Of a DNA stretch of 64,000 nt, positions 45,353-54,967 are shown piece after piece. Below the pieces are notes generated by a model, which did not search any database, was not told where the DNA came from, and saw only the letters and a program-made list of their open reading frames with translations. Both the position numbers and the translations under genes were made by a program. The DNA is from Polystyrenella longa (GTDB lineage: Bacteria > Planctomycetota > Planctomycetia > Planctomycetales > Planctomycetaceae). The stretch spans positions 4,115,001 through 4,179,000 of the forward strand of contig NZ_CP036281.1 of assembly GCF_007750395.1 (NCBI RefSeq), in the 5' to 3' direction. Positions within the stretch are counted from its first letter, which is position 1; each line of letters begins with the position of its first letter.

Positions 45353-48300
45353 GTGCGAGCTCCCAACCGCAAACAATCTGATCCACCCTATGCCCGATTA
45401 GTCATCGAGCGAGATCAGGGTCCGCCCATTGTAAAAGATGTTCACCGGGCGACCACGCTCGTCGGTTCGGCTCCTGGTTGTAATATTCAGCTCATCTCGA
45501 CCGTCGTCGCACCAGCGCACGCGGTCGTTACGCTGGAACGCAACCAGTTTCGACTCCGCGACCTGCGCACTACGAGCGGGACATTCGTCAACGCCGAAAA
45601 GACAGAGCTAACCACCCTGAACGATGGTGACGAAATACGAATTGGCGGCGTAAAGCTTCGATTTGAAACCAACCTGTATCGTTCTTCCCTGTCGGAACAT
45701 TCTGATACCCAACTGCTGATGGCGCTCCATCATGAGCCAAGCGCCGCGGCGAACATCAGCCACGACTACACTGTCGACGAAGCGGACCGATTGCGCCGGG
45801 GTTCTGCGTTCGCTCGACTGAAGTTTACCCACTCGTCGGGGAGTGTCGGGTTTAAAGACATCCTTCGGAACACGACGCTCATCGGTTCTGCCCCCGGGGC
45901 TAACATCCAGTTGATCGCCGAAACGATTGCGCCGGCCCATGCGTTGATGACGCTTGAATCGGAACAGCTCGTTCTGAGGGACTTGCGTACTCGGGAAGGA
46001 ACCCGTGTTAACGGACGCCGAGTTGAAGTTCAGGAACTGCAGAATGGTGATCGGATCGAGATCGGTAATTTTCTGTTTACTTTTGAAACAGACCTCTCCG
46101 TCGAAACCGAAGACATCAACTCCCTGCAGGACACTCAGTACACAATGTCCGCAATCCCGGACCTATCGGGGACCGATCCTGATTTACCAGCTGAGTCCCC
46201 TTCGCTGGAGAAAGAACTCACTGAAACGACTCCTGAGAAACATTCGAAAGAGAAAACGACTCCGGAAGAGTTATCGCAGACGATGGAAATCGAGATCCCT
46301 CAACAAATTCTCACTCATCCGACGGAAAGTGGTATCACCGACCAGCACCAGCGAGAGAATCTTGAACAGCTGCTCCATGAAATTCATCAACGGGAAGAAC
46401 GCTGTCACGAGCGGGATGAAGAATTGGAAGCACGGCAGAAAGAGATTGAACACCGCGAAGCGGAACTGACTCAAAGAGAGAGAGAATTGGATTCAGCCGA
46501 TTCTCGATTATTAAAAACGGCGCAGGATTTTCGAATTCAATATGAACATTTCCAGCACGAACAAAGCCATCGGAGTGCCACCGAAGAGCAGATAGAAACA
46601 CGTCATCGATCCTTACAGGAACTCGAAACGACTCTGGTTAGGCGTCAGGCCGATCTGGAAGAGAAGCAAGCCGAGCTGAATCAACAGGAAAACGCATTAA
46701 GCAAGGAAAAAGAACAACTCAAATCATCCCATGCGGAGATTTACGAGAAGCAGGAAGAACTGCAGTACCAGCTATCCGAACTGCAGAAACAGACTGACCT
46801 GATCGAGACACACAAAGAAGAGATTGTTACCCGCGTTCGTAAGCTGGAATCGAATGAGGCGATTCTGGAAACTGCCCAGGAACAATTGCATACATCCCGG
46901 GAAGAACTTGCCAAACAACAAGCAGCAGTCGAACAACTACAGATAGAATTGCAAGAACAACAGGCCCGCCTTCACGAAGAACAAAAAGAGAACTCAGAAA
47001 AACAGGAATCGAATTCAGGCGAGATCGCCTTGCTCTCGGCCGAATTAGCAGAACGTCAAAACGAAATTGATTCGCGGCTTCAGGAGATCAACACACTTAC
47101 GGAGCAACTCCAGGCACGGGATCAATCTCTTCAGGAGAGAGAAACCCAACTTGAGCAGCAGCAAGCTCTTATTCAATCTCAGACGGAAGAGATCGCAGAA
47201 AGACAATCTCGTTTGGAGGAAGCGACAACCGCGTTCGAACAACGGGAGAAAGAGCTTCAACAGCGAAGCAGCAGTCTGGAGCAGCTTCAGCGTCAGCACG
47301 AAGAGGATCGTCAGAAATGGCAGTCCGAACTCGAACAACTGAAACAAACCCTTGCCGCACAGCAGGCGAATCAGGCCGAATTCAGTTCGCAACAACAGCA
47401 ATTGGCGAACTGGAAAGAAAGTCTGAATCGGGGTCTGAATTCACTCGAAAAAGGCCGTACCCGATATTGGAAACTGCTCCGCCTCGATGCTCGCGAGAGC
47501 GTGAACGATATGACCATCGCCAAATCTCTGCTGGTCCACGGGAAGATTACCCGCTACCAAGCAGAATGGATGATCAATGGACGTTTTCCTCCCTTCAAAA
47601 TCGATCATTATGAAGTCGAATCACTCTTAGATACAGGTGGCATGGGTTGGCTGTATAAAGGGGTCGATACACGAACGAATAAGCCGGTCGCTTTGAAGCT
47701 GATCAATCGGCAGTCACTGACCGACAATTCATTACTCACCCGTTTTCAACTGGAAGCGAAAGCAGGTCTGCGGGTAAAACACCCGAACGTGATCCACACC
47801 TTGGAAATTGGCGAGAACGAACTCTTCGATTACCTGTCGACGGAACTGATCGAGGGCATCAACCTGAGTGAATATCGTGAACTCCACGATCGACTTCCGT
47901 GGCAGCAGGCTTGCGATTTTGCACTGCAAACAGCGAAAGGATTGAAGGCAATCCACGACGCCGAACTGATCCACCGGGACATCAAACCCTCCAATCTAGT
48001 GATAGACGATACCGGGAAAGTGAAGATTCTCGATTTTGGTCTCGCCATGATGAGAGACGAAGAAGACGAGTTCACGCTCGCGATGATTTACGGACATGAT
48101 TGTGTCGGGACGGCGGACTACATTGCTCCCGAACAATCGCTGGACAGTTTCAAAGTCGGTCCTCAGGCCGATTTCTATTCGCTGGGTTGCACCTTGTATC
48201 TCTGGCTCGCCGGACGAGTTCCCTTTCCCGCGAAGCCAATCCGGGAGAAACTGGATGGTCATCGCCATCACGAACCAACACCACTGGAAGAATTAGCCAA

Positions 48301-48580
48301 CGACGTACCACCCGACGTCATCGCGATTGTTCTTAAGCTGATGAAAAAAGACCCAGCGGACAGATATCAGACTGCGGACGAAATCATCACCAGTCTGACG
48401 CCTCTTGCCGAACGACGGCATTGCTGGTTCGATTATCCGGCGATTCTATTAGTCAGATCGGCCGAAGCCCGAGCAAGGATTCGTATTCAAGCGAAGAATA
48501 CGAGCGACATCACCAATGAGCTACCGGGTTCCACGAATGACATTCGACGCGAAGCGAAGGCTACGCGAAGCAACCAATAG
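45353..48580 (+). CDS. Ser/Thr protein kinase with tandem FHA domains and long coiled coil
   Basis: A 1,075-residue protein starting at GTG 45353. Two FHA-like domains (about 13-106 and 153-246) share the same unusual core: GR is replaced by GS (LVGSAPG, LIGSAPG) and S-R-x-H by A-P-A-H, while the following D-L-R-T...G-T-x-V-N is kept. A linker leads to an extended Glu/Gln-rich coiled coil (about 330-690, heptad-like ERQ/EEL/LQ repeats). The kinase domain covers about 750-1025: Gly loop LLDTGGMGWLYKG (first Gly missing), Lys in VALKLI, HRDIKPSN near 872, DFG in ILDFGLAMM near 892, and TADYIAPEQ. Cytoplasmic. Its targets and the FHA ligands are unknown. Single-gene unit, convergent with the GT39-like gene. 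Confidence 0.9.
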   Translation: MRAPNRKQSDPPYARLVIERDQGPPIVKDVHRATTLVGSAPGCNIQLISTVVAPAHAVVTLERNQFRLRDLRTTSGTFVNAEKTELTTLNDGDEIRIGGVKLRFETNLYRSSLSEHSDTQLLMALHHEPSAAANISHDYTVDEADRLRRGSAFARLKFTHSSGSVGFKDILRNTTLIGSAPGANIQLIAETIAPAHALMTLESEQLVLRDLRTREGTRVNGRRVEVQELQNGDRIEIGNFLFTFETDLSVETEDINSLQDTQYTMSAIPDLSGTDPDLPAESPSLEKELTETTPEKHSKEKTTPEELSQTMEIEIPQQILTHPTESGITDQHQRENLEQLLHEIHQREERCHERDEELEARQKEIEHREAELTQRERELDSADSRLLKTAQDFRIQYEHFQHEQSHRSATEEQIETRHRSLQELETTLVRRQADLEEKQAELNQQENALSKEKEQLKSSHAEIYEKQEELQYQLSELQKQTDLIETHKEEIVTRVRKLESNEAILETAQEQLHTSREELAKQQAAVEQLQIELQEQQARLHEEQKENSEKQESNSGEIALLSAELAERQNEIDSRLQEINTLTEQLQARDQSLQERETQLEQQQALIQSQTEEIAERQSRLEEATTAFEQREKELQQRSSSLEQLQRQHEEDRQKWQSELEQLKQTLAAQQANQAEFSSQQQQLANWKESLNRGLNSLEKGRTRYWKLLRLDARESVNDMTIAKSLLVHGKITRYQAEWMINGRFPPFKIDHYEVESLLDTGGMGWLYKGVDTRTNKPVALKLINRQSLTDNSLLTRFQLEAKAGLRVKHPNVIHTLEIGENELFDYLSTELIEGINLSEYRELHDRLPWQQACDFALQTAKGLKAIHDAELIHRDIKPSNLVIDDTGKVKILDFGLAMMRDEEDEFTLAMIYGHDCVGTADYIAPEQSLDSFKVGPQADFYSLGCTLYLWLAGRVPFPAKPIREKLDGHRHHEPTPLEELANDVPPDVIAIVLKLMKKDPADRYQTADEIITSLTPLAERRHCWFDYPAILLVRSAEARARIRIQAKNTSDITNELPGSTNDIRREAKATRSNQ

Positions 48581-48640
48581 TCCAAGTGCACGCATAAGTC
48601 ATTTTGCACCGCCAACCTTTCGCAGTCGTTCACCGCGTTT

Positions 48641-50626
48641 TTATTCGCTATTGTCTTCCAGTTCCGAAGCGAACGGATTGACGAATGCCCTCACATCGCT
48701 GCATTCCACCATTTGCCAGACATGTTGAGTCAACAGAACTCCACGACCGTCCGAAACAGTCTGTCGAAATCGCACTATGCCAAAGGGAACGTCTGTCGTC
48801 CACCAAGCCATGCAGTAGTACCTTCGGCTCGGCTTCTCTGGGGACGCTTTCAATGCCAGCGAAGCGGTTGCCCGCAGACAGCGAAATGCTTCCGGACGGA
48901 GGGATGTATGCAAGTATCGATTGTCCCGGACTCGGAAGTAAGTTGCTTTAGGACCACCCGATAACCAATCAATCAACCATTTTCTATTCGATGGATCGAC
49001 ATTCTCTGCGAACTGAAGCATCTCCCGCGCCGCCGCTCCCTGCTCGAACTTCTTCCGATCAACCTCAACAATGATCGGTTCCGCAAGGTCATTTCGCTCA
49101 ATAGTCAATTCCACCGAAGTGGCTTCACCTTTTGCGGTTAGCTTGGTTGACTGCGGTTCTCCGTGAAGTGACTCACGGGAGAATTCCGCCCATTCAGTCT
49201 TACCTTCTTTAGGTAAGGTTTGAATCCAGATTTGTCGTTCGAAATTCACTTGGGGAACCGGGTCGCTGTAATCGATTACCTGAGCTTGCGTCATCCATTG
49301 GAACAACCAGGGATGTTGCCAGGGATTGTGTAGTGGATACAGCGCGGAGAAAACGGAAACGACTAACAGTGGAGAAACTACCAGCCAGAAGCTGGCTTGT
49401 TTGAAGTAGCGATCACAGGCCGGAATCATTCCCATTATCCAGAACGGAATTAACCAGAACGTCCATCGCAGCCCCGCAGTCATGCCACCGTAGTTATAGT
49501 TTTCCGTGCGGCTGAGATAGAAGCAAAACAGGAAAATAGTCAGCCCCAACCCTGACCACATAATGTAGCGCATTCCTTGAGTCATTTCAGACTGCTGTTG
49601 CCGGGCAAGATACCAACCGTAAGGAATCAATAGAAAGACCGGCGTCAATGAGAAGATGCCATGATGCCCGATTGTGCAGTGCCACAGGTACTGCAGCGGC
49701 GAATCGGTGCTTTTGTCAATTCCGCCCGGATGAAACCAGTAGCTTGGAATACCATTGTCGACAAACAGGTACTTTTCTGTTCCGTAATACATGTAAAACG
49801 GCTTCAGTCCACCGGTGGAAAGATACGTCGACAGGAAGAAAGCAGACAGCGGAATAATGGCTGCGGGTACATAATACTTCGCCGTTCGCTGCCAGTCGTG
49901 TCGTACCAGAATGAAGAAACTGATGAGACCGTACAGAGCAGCTGGCAACTCATTAGTGCAGGTGAACGCAGCGAAAAAACCAGCGAGAAAATACAATCGG
50001 GGGCGATTGGCCTGTTCTGGTGGTGCATCTAAGATACGAAGCAGAGCATATAAAGAAATCAAGAGGCTGAATGCGGCAATCGTATGATTATTGAGCGTCA
50101 CGTAAAACGGCGTTAACAGGGTGCCCATGCCAGCGACAGTTAGCAGGAACAGTCGTGTATAAAAGCGGGCCGCGTATCTTTCGAGGAGCAGACACCAGAT
50201 AAGCAGCGAAAATACAAACGGTAGGACATTGACAATGAACAGGATTACCCGAGTGGTGGTCTCTGTTTGTGACAACAGATCGAGGCCAGTCGTCACCTTC
50301 ACCATCCGGTAAATGCCAGCGACGAGCGTCGGAAAGAGGGCCGGCTTCGTCGAATAGAAATGCCCCTCATGTTTGACCTTGTCGATCGTGTCCCAACCGG
50401 GCTGACGCATAATGTCGTCGATCTGGTAGGTTTTCTGTTCCACCAATGACCAGACGGTACACCAGCGAGAGCGATCGTTTCCACTTGCCAACGTTTTCGC
50501 TTTGAACAGTCCGACCAATACGACAGCCAGCGAGAGTGCGATGATCAGCGTGTAGACGCTCCAGCGTACGGACTGTGCAGGTTCGTTGCCGGATTGATTC
50601 AGTTCCACCGGAGTTGGCGTTGGCAT
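48641..50626 (-). CDS. Multi-pass membrane glycosyltransferase-like protein (GT39/ArnT-like)
   Basis: A 661-residue protein with about ten or eleven membrane segments. Start at ATG 50624-50626; the frame is open to a TTG at 50758, which would add 44 Pro/Ser-rich residues. After TM1 (VYTLIIALSLAVVLVGLFK) comes a loop with an acidic DD pair (KTYQIDDIMRQ) and FYSTKPALFPTLVAGIY, the layout of lipid-linked sugar transferases (PMT/ArnT, GT-C fold), where acidic residues in the first loop are catalytic. Soluble part near 480-660 rich in strands. This placement is by topology and pattern, not strong identity. Likely role in envelope glycosylation; donor and acceptor unknown. Confidence 0.65.
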   Translation of the reverse strand: MPTPTPVELNQSGNEPAQSVRWSVYTLIIALSLAVVLVGLFKAKTLASGNDRSRWCTVWSLVEQKTYQIDDIMRQPGWDTIDKVKHEGHFYSTKPALFPTLVAGIYRMVKVTTGLDLLSQTETTTRVILFIVNVLPFVFSLLIWCLLLERYAARFYTRLFLLTVAGMGTLLTPFYVTLNNHTIAAFSLLISLYALLRILDAPPEQANRPRLYFLAGFFAAFTCTNELPAALYGLISFFILVRHDWQRTAKYYVPAAIIPLSAFFLSTYLSTGGLKPFYMYYGTEKYLFVDNGIPSYWFHPGGIDKSTDSPLQYLWHCTIGHHGIFSLTPVFLLIPYGWYLARQQQSEMTQGMRYIMWSGLGLTIFLFCFYLSRTENYNYGGMTAGLRWTFWLIPFWIMGMIPACDRYFKQASFWLVVSPLLVVSVFSALYPLHNPWQHPWLFQWMTQAQVIDYSDPVPQVNFERQIWIQTLPKEGKTEWAEFSRESLHGEPQSTKLTAKGEATSVELTIERNDLAEPIIVEVDRKKFEQGAAAREMLQFAENVDPSNRKWLIDWLSGGPKATYFRVRDNRYLHTSLRPEAFRCLRATASLALKASPEKPSRRYYCMAWWTTDVPFGIVRFRQTVSDGRGVLLTQHVWQMVECSDVRAFVNPFASELEDNSE

Positions 50627-50960
50627 GGCAGGGTGAGGTCTTGAGGGGCGAGAGTGTGAATAGTAAGTCACGGGCAACACATCAGGGCGTTTTAAAGACG
50701 GATGAGAAGATGTGCCCCGTGGAATAACGGGCGATTGTACCGGGTCTGGATCGGACAAAAAAGGAGTTATCGGAGTTCATCAGGTGATTTTCGAGGTTCG
50801 ATTCCAGTGATAACGCCCCACCTTCAAGCTCCCTTTTTGACAACTGATTGCGTTCGCTTCCGCTTTCTGTCATATTCGATCTTCTGGTGAAATCGCCCCA
50901 TCAGCGGCTCTCGCCCAATTACACTACCTTCGACTTTCCCTCTTTGATCGGGATTATCCC
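50627..50960. other. Divergent intergenic region
   Basis: 334 bases between a membrane protein and a PQQ protein gene. GGTTCGATTCC at 50795-50805 resembles a tRNA T-loop but no tRNA surrounds it. No gene or hairpin with a T-run is seen. Confidence 0.4.
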
Positions 50961-52613
50961 ATGAAGCTGCTTCTCATTCGCGTCCTGGTTTTATCCGTCT
51001 CGATATTGAGTTTCTTAATTCTGGCAATTTCCAAGACTCCAGCAGCGGAACCGGCTCGTTATCCCCTCAGTGACGATCTGCAAACGCTGGCAGACGACCT
51101 TGATAATGAGGGATATCAGGAGATCGTCTCTAACATGATTCGGAACGACCTGGAGGAAGAGTGGAAACGCGTTGCGACCGCCGACAACTATATTCGCTTT
51201 CGGGAACAGCAGGGTGGGCTCGAAAAGATCAATCAGGATCCGGAACTAAAAGCCGCTTATGAGCAACGCAAAGAAATTGCCGAACGCTACTTGAAGATGA
51301 TGGAAGATGCTTACGCGGCACTGAAGAAACCTTCTAAAGTCCTGCAAGGGGCAGAACTCGAACAATTCCTTGCCGAACCACCCGCGATGGCGAACCAGCT
51401 GAAGGCCGATAAGAGTACTACGATCACGCCTTATCTCGTCGTCGATGAAGCGGAACTGGGCGAGACCTGGCCGCAGTTTCGAGGCCCCACAGGCCAGGGG
51501 AAGGTTCTGCAGAACCAAGTCCCACTTCAATGGGGACCTGACAAGAATGTTGTCTGGAAACAGACGGTAGAAGGAACAGGGCATAGCTCCCCCGTGATCT
51601 GGAAAGACGACCTGTTCCTGACCCGATCTAGCGAAGATGGATTATCGCGAGAACTTCTTTGCTACGACGTCCACACTGGTGATTTGCGTTGGCAGCGGAA
51701 AGTGCCGGAACCGGAAACCACCGAGCGATTGTATTGGAAAAACTCCTACGCCAGTTCGACTCCCGTGACTGACGGCGAACGTGTTGTCGTTTTCATGGGA
51801 AACAGCGGATTGACCAGTTTCTCTGTGGATGGAACTCAGGAATGGCACCAACCCTTTGAACCTTTCGAAACCATTCATGGTCCGGCGGCAAGCCCGATCA
51901 TCTATAAGGACCTGGTCATTCTCGTTCAGGACCAGAACAAGGGCGATTCTTTATTCGTCGCTTATAATAAACAGACTGGCGATTTAGTCTGGCGACAACC
52001 TCGGGAGCAGAATCCCGGCTGGGCGAGCCCCACTTTGTTCAACGTGAATGGGAAAGTGGAACTGGTTCATAATGGTTCGCACTTCGTTCGAGGTTACGAT
52101 CCAGCAACGGGTGCAGAACTCTGGCAACTGGCGGGGCCTTCACGCGAGGCTGTCCCCAATCTAATCACCGGCCAGAATGCTTTGTACTCTGTTTCGGGAC
52201 GAAACGGTCCCATCCTCGCTTTTCTTCCCGGAGGCAAAGGGGACGTGACTGAAACGCATCTTCTCTGGAAGAACAAGCGTGGCGGCCCGCACGTTCCCTC
52301 CCCCGCATACCACGATGGCCGGTTATACATCGCAACCGACACCGGTATTCTGAGATGTCTCGACGCCAGTACCGGTAAATCCTTGTGGCAGGAACGTCTC
52401 TCGGGCAAGTTCTCTGCCTCACCGCTCATCGTCGGGGATCTCCTGTACTTCACGAATGAAATGGGGAAGACATACATCTTCCGCTCGGGAGAGAAGTTCG
52501 ATCCCGTTGAGACCAATGACCTTGAAGAATACATGCTGGCCAGCGCCGCCGTCGCCCACAATCGCATCTACTTCCGCACGCAAACAACGCTCTACTGCAT
52601 CGGTCAACCTTAA
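50961..52613 (+). CDS. Secreted PQQ-like beta-propeller protein
   Basis: A 550-residue exported protein. Signal or anchor in residues 1-29 (LLLIRVLVLSVSILSFLILAISKTPAAE). A helical part (about 40-140) is followed by a BamB-like propeller from about 168: WPQFRGPTGQGKVL is the typical planctomycete opening; blades end in repeats such as LLCYDVHTGDLRWQRKV, FVAYNKQTGDLVWRQPR, VRGYDPATGAELWQLAG and LRCLDASTGKSLWQERL. WPQFRGP proteins are a large planctomycete family of unknown exact role; the W-x-Q-F-R-G opening does not prove PQQ binding. Single-gene unit, 521 bases from the convergent guaA. Confidence 0.92.
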   Translation: MKLLLIRVLVLSVSILSFLILAISKTPAAEPARYPLSDDLQTLADDLDNEGYQEIVSNMIRNDLEEEWKRVATADNYIRFREQQGGLEKINQDPELKAAYEQRKEIAERYLKMMEDAYAALKKPSKVLQGAELEQFLAEPPAMANQLKADKSTTITPYLVVDEAELGETWPQFRGPTGQGKVLQNQVPLQWGPDKNVVWKQTVEGTGHSSPVIWKDDLFLTRSSEDGLSRELLCYDVHTGDLRWQRKVPEPETTERLYWKNSYASSTPVTDGERVVVFMGNSGLTSFSVDGTQEWHQPFEPFETIHGPAASPIIYKDLVILVQDQNKGDSLFVAYNKQTGDLVWRQPREQNPGWASPTLFNVNGKVELVHNGSHFVRGYDPATGAELWQLAGPSREAVPNLITGQNALYSVSGRNGPILAFLPGGKGDVTETHLLWKNKRGGPHVPSPAYHDGRLYIATDTGILRCLDASTGKSLWQERLSGKFSASPLIVGDLLYFTNEMGKTYIFRSGEKFDPVETNDLEEYMLASAAVAHNRIYFRTQTTLYCIGQP

Positions 52614-53134
52614 GCTTGGTTCCGAGCCTCAAGTGCTTTGTTGAAAAGCTTTGTTGAATGGATTGCTAAGTTAGCATCGTCAGTGAGTGATAGCGACAAA
52701 ATACTCTCGACACTTTCGATCCAACGCACCGGTAGCACGATAAATATTTTCAACAGGGCAATGAAACGGTAGGCAAGCACTCGCTTCTTGTCTCCGCATT
52801 CGCACTGCTGGATAAGCCAGACAGTGGCACCCGAAGAGCGTCAGAGCACTCTCGAATTGAACGAGCGGGCTCATCTTATCTCTGGATTCGCATGGTTAAC
52901 CAAGCAAACCGTGGCATACGAAACGTGCCAGAATTAAACGGACTAGATCCTGTCCAGGATAATTATGGCGGCTCTCGGTTCCGAAAAGCCCTTGAAAACA
53001 GGTGGTTACGCCGCCAGAAAACGCTACGGTTAACTGGGATGCGCTATAGCATATGTTTAAGCTCACTAGGCAGCGCAACTCCACGCAATGATCAACGACC
53101 GAGACCCACAAGCTGCTCCATCGAACAGGACGGC
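52614..53134. other. Intergenic region between convergent PQQ and guaA genes
   Basis: 521 bases, long for two convergent genes that need no promoter here. It holds a 13-base palindrome TGCTAA-G-TTAGCA (52664-52676) and copy B of the 102-bp repeat (52944-53045). A 64-codon minus-strand frame at 52680-52874 and a plus-strand frame crossing the repeat are not supported as genes. The region may be a remnant of a mobile element. Confidence 0.5.
52944..53045 (+). repeat. 102-bp repeated intergenic element, copy B
   Basis: Same length and orientation as 5797-5898, about 83% identical by hand count with no gaps. It keeps ATCCTG-tc-CAGGAT, the GGCGGC/GCCGCC pair, CCGAAAAGCCCTT and CGCTA; the inner palindrome is GTTAAC here instead of GATATC. 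It lies 90-190 bases after the end of guaA on the opposite strand. Confidence 0.8.
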
Positions 53135-54739
53135 TCATTCCCATTCGATGGTGCTGGGAGGTTTTGAGCTAATGTCGTAGACGACTCTATTGATACCGCG
53201 AATACTGTTGATGATGCGGGTCGACATCTTCTGCAGGACTTCATAAGGAAGCGGATACCAGTCAGCCGTCATGAAGTCGTCTGTCTCGACGGCTCGGATG
53301 GCGAGGGTATCTTCGTAGGTACGGGCATCGCCCATGACTCCGACTGACTGCACAGGCAGGAGAACGGCGAAGGCCTGTTGCACTTCACGATAAAGGCCAG
53401 CGTTGTGCAGTTCTTCAATAACAATGGCATCAGCATCACGCAGGGTGACGAGACGGTCTTCAGAGATCGCACCCAGACAACGCACAGCAAGGCCGGGTCC
53501 GGGGAAGGGATGCCGCCAGATCAGTTCGGGTGGGAGACCCAGTTCTAATCCCATCGCGCGGACTTCGTCTTTGAAGAGATCACGGAGTGGCTCGATTAAC
53601 TCGAAACCGAGTTCCGCAGGTAGCCCACCGACATTGTGGTGTGATTTGATCGTATGAGCAGGTCCATCCGCATTGGCACCCGATTCAATGACATCGGGAT
53701 ACAATGTGCCCTGTGCAAGGAAGTGGGCATCTTCGATTGACTCCGCTTCAGTGCGGAAACATTCAATGAACACTCGTCCGATGATTTTACGTTTCTGCTG
53801 AGGGTCAGTGACTCCCGCCAGTTCATCCAGGAACCGGTCCCGGGCGTCGACCACGTGCAGGTCTGTTTTGAAGTGATTAGTAAACTCGTTGCGAACCTGT
53901 TCCACTTCCCCTTTGCGAAGCAGTCCGTTGTCGACAAAAATACACGAAAGCTGTGGCCCGATTGATTTATAAAGTAATGCCGCGACGACGGAGGAGTCGA
54001 CTCCTCCGGAGAGGCCGCAGATGACACGCCTGTTGCCAACATATTCTCGTATGGCTTCCACTTCGCGTTCGATCAGCGAGGCTATTTGCCAAGTCCCTTT
54101 CGCTCCGCAAATCGTGCGGACAAAGTTTTTAAGCAGCTGTGAACCGAATTTTGTGTGGGTCACTTCAGGATGAAACTGCAAACCGTAGATCGATTTGGAT
54201 TCATGACGAACCGCGGCGTGGGGGCAAGTGCTTGTTTTGGCAAGAGAGACAAAACCTTCGGGCAGGTTTTCGACCTGGTCACCGTGGCTCATCCAGACCA
54301 CCGATTCTTCCGGAATTTCTTTGAAGAGATCGGCGTTCGGGTCGATTGACTGACAATCTGCTCGGCCAAACTCGCGGACATCGCCCGCTTTCACGCTTTC
54401 TCCGGAGGCATGGCAGATGGTCTGCATGCCGTAGCAGATGCCGAGAATCGGAATGCCGAGATCGAAGATTTCCGGGTCAGGTTTCGGAGCCGTTTCTCCG
54501 TAAACGCTTTCCGGTCCACCAGATAGAATCAGGCCTATCGGGTTGAGTTCTTTGATTCGTTCTACAGAAAGATCGTGCCGTACGAGCATACAGAGGACAT
54601 CCTGCTCTCGGACGCGACGGGCAATTAACTGCGCCGTCTGAGAACCAAAATCAAGGACGAGGATTTTCTCCTCATGTTCCAGATCGCTCCAGCTTCGGTA
54701 TTTGTTGATGGAGGCTAAATGGGTTCCACTCTCTGTCAT
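53135..54739 (-). CDS. guaA: GMP synthase (glutamine-hydrolysing)
   Basis: A 534-residue enzyme converting XMP to GMP with ATP and glutamine. The ATG at 54737-54739 is preferred; a TTG at 54778 adds 13 residues. It has a short N-terminal lead of about 25 residues, longer than E. coli. Class I amidotransferase domain: [12 protein letters not shown], Cys102 in GICYGMQ, His190 and Glu192 in [11 protein letters not shown] pyrophosphatase domain: P-loop SGGVDSS at 244-250. C-terminal dimer domain ends in [22 protein letters not shown], the universal GuaA terminus. Full length and intact. Single gene, convergent with the PQQ gene. Confidence 0.98.
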   Translation of the reverse strand: MTESGTHLASINKYRSWSDLEHEEKILVLDFGSQTAQLIARRVREQDVLCMLVRHDLSVERIKELNPIGLILSGGPESVYGETAPKPDPEIFDLGIPILGICYGMQTICHASGESVKAGDVREFGRADCQSIDPNADLFKEIPEESVVWMSHGDQVENLPEGFVSLAKTSTCPHAAVRHESKSIYGLQFHPEVTHTKFGSQLLKNFVRTICGAKGTWQIASLIEREVEAIREYVGNRRVICGLSGGVDSSVVAALLYKSIGPQLSCIFVDNGLLRKGEVEQVRNEFTNHFKTDLHVVDARDRFLDELAGVTDPQQKRKIIGRVFIECFRTEAESIEDAHFLAQGTLYPDVIESGANADGPAHTIKSHHNVGGLPAELGFELIEPLRDLFKDEVRAMGLELGLPPELIWRHPFPGPGLAVRCLGAISEDRLVTLRDADAIVIEELHNAGLYREVQQAFAVLLPVQSVGVMGDARTYEDTLAIRAVETDDFMTADWYPLPYEVLQKMSTRIINSIRGINRVVYDISSKPPSTIEWE

Positions 54740-54897
54740 TCTGCTTAAACCTGTTAATGCATACACGGAACGTGGCAAAAAGTACCAAACCGCAGATTTT
54801 AGCGTCCCACCTGAAAAATAAAAGCCGGTTCGATCCTCTGCTCCTAGATTTCAAGGGAACCTTTACCTGTGTTCACTAAAAATCGGCTCAAAACGCA

Positions 54898-54930
54898 AAC
54901 TGGCTTGCCACAAGATGTAGCAAGCCAGTT
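54898..54930 (-). terminator. Hairpin after the sugar-hydrolase-like gene
   Basis: AACTGGCTTGC (54898-54908) pairs perfectly with GCAAGCCAGTT (54920-54930), an 11-bp stem with an 11-base loop. It lies 37 bases after the stop of the 54968-56443 gene. On the minus strand it is followed by TGCGTTTTGAG, a weak T-run, so termination is likely but not strong. Confidence 0.65.
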
Positions 54931-54967
54931 AAAGTCGCTTCGATTTCAAGGCTTATCGTCTGATTGC

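Noticed and set aside
50795-50805. GGTTCGATTCC, like a tRNA T-loop
   Set aside because: The flanking bases do not pair as a T-stem and no acceptor, D or anticodon arm could be found around it.
52664-52676. TGCTAAGTTAGCA palindrome as a known regulator site
   Set aside because: It does not match an operator I know, and it lies between convergent genes where no promoter is expected.
52892-53167. 91-codon frame spanning copy B of the repeat
   Set aside because: The corresponding frame is not maintained in copy A, and it overlaps the 3' end of guaA.
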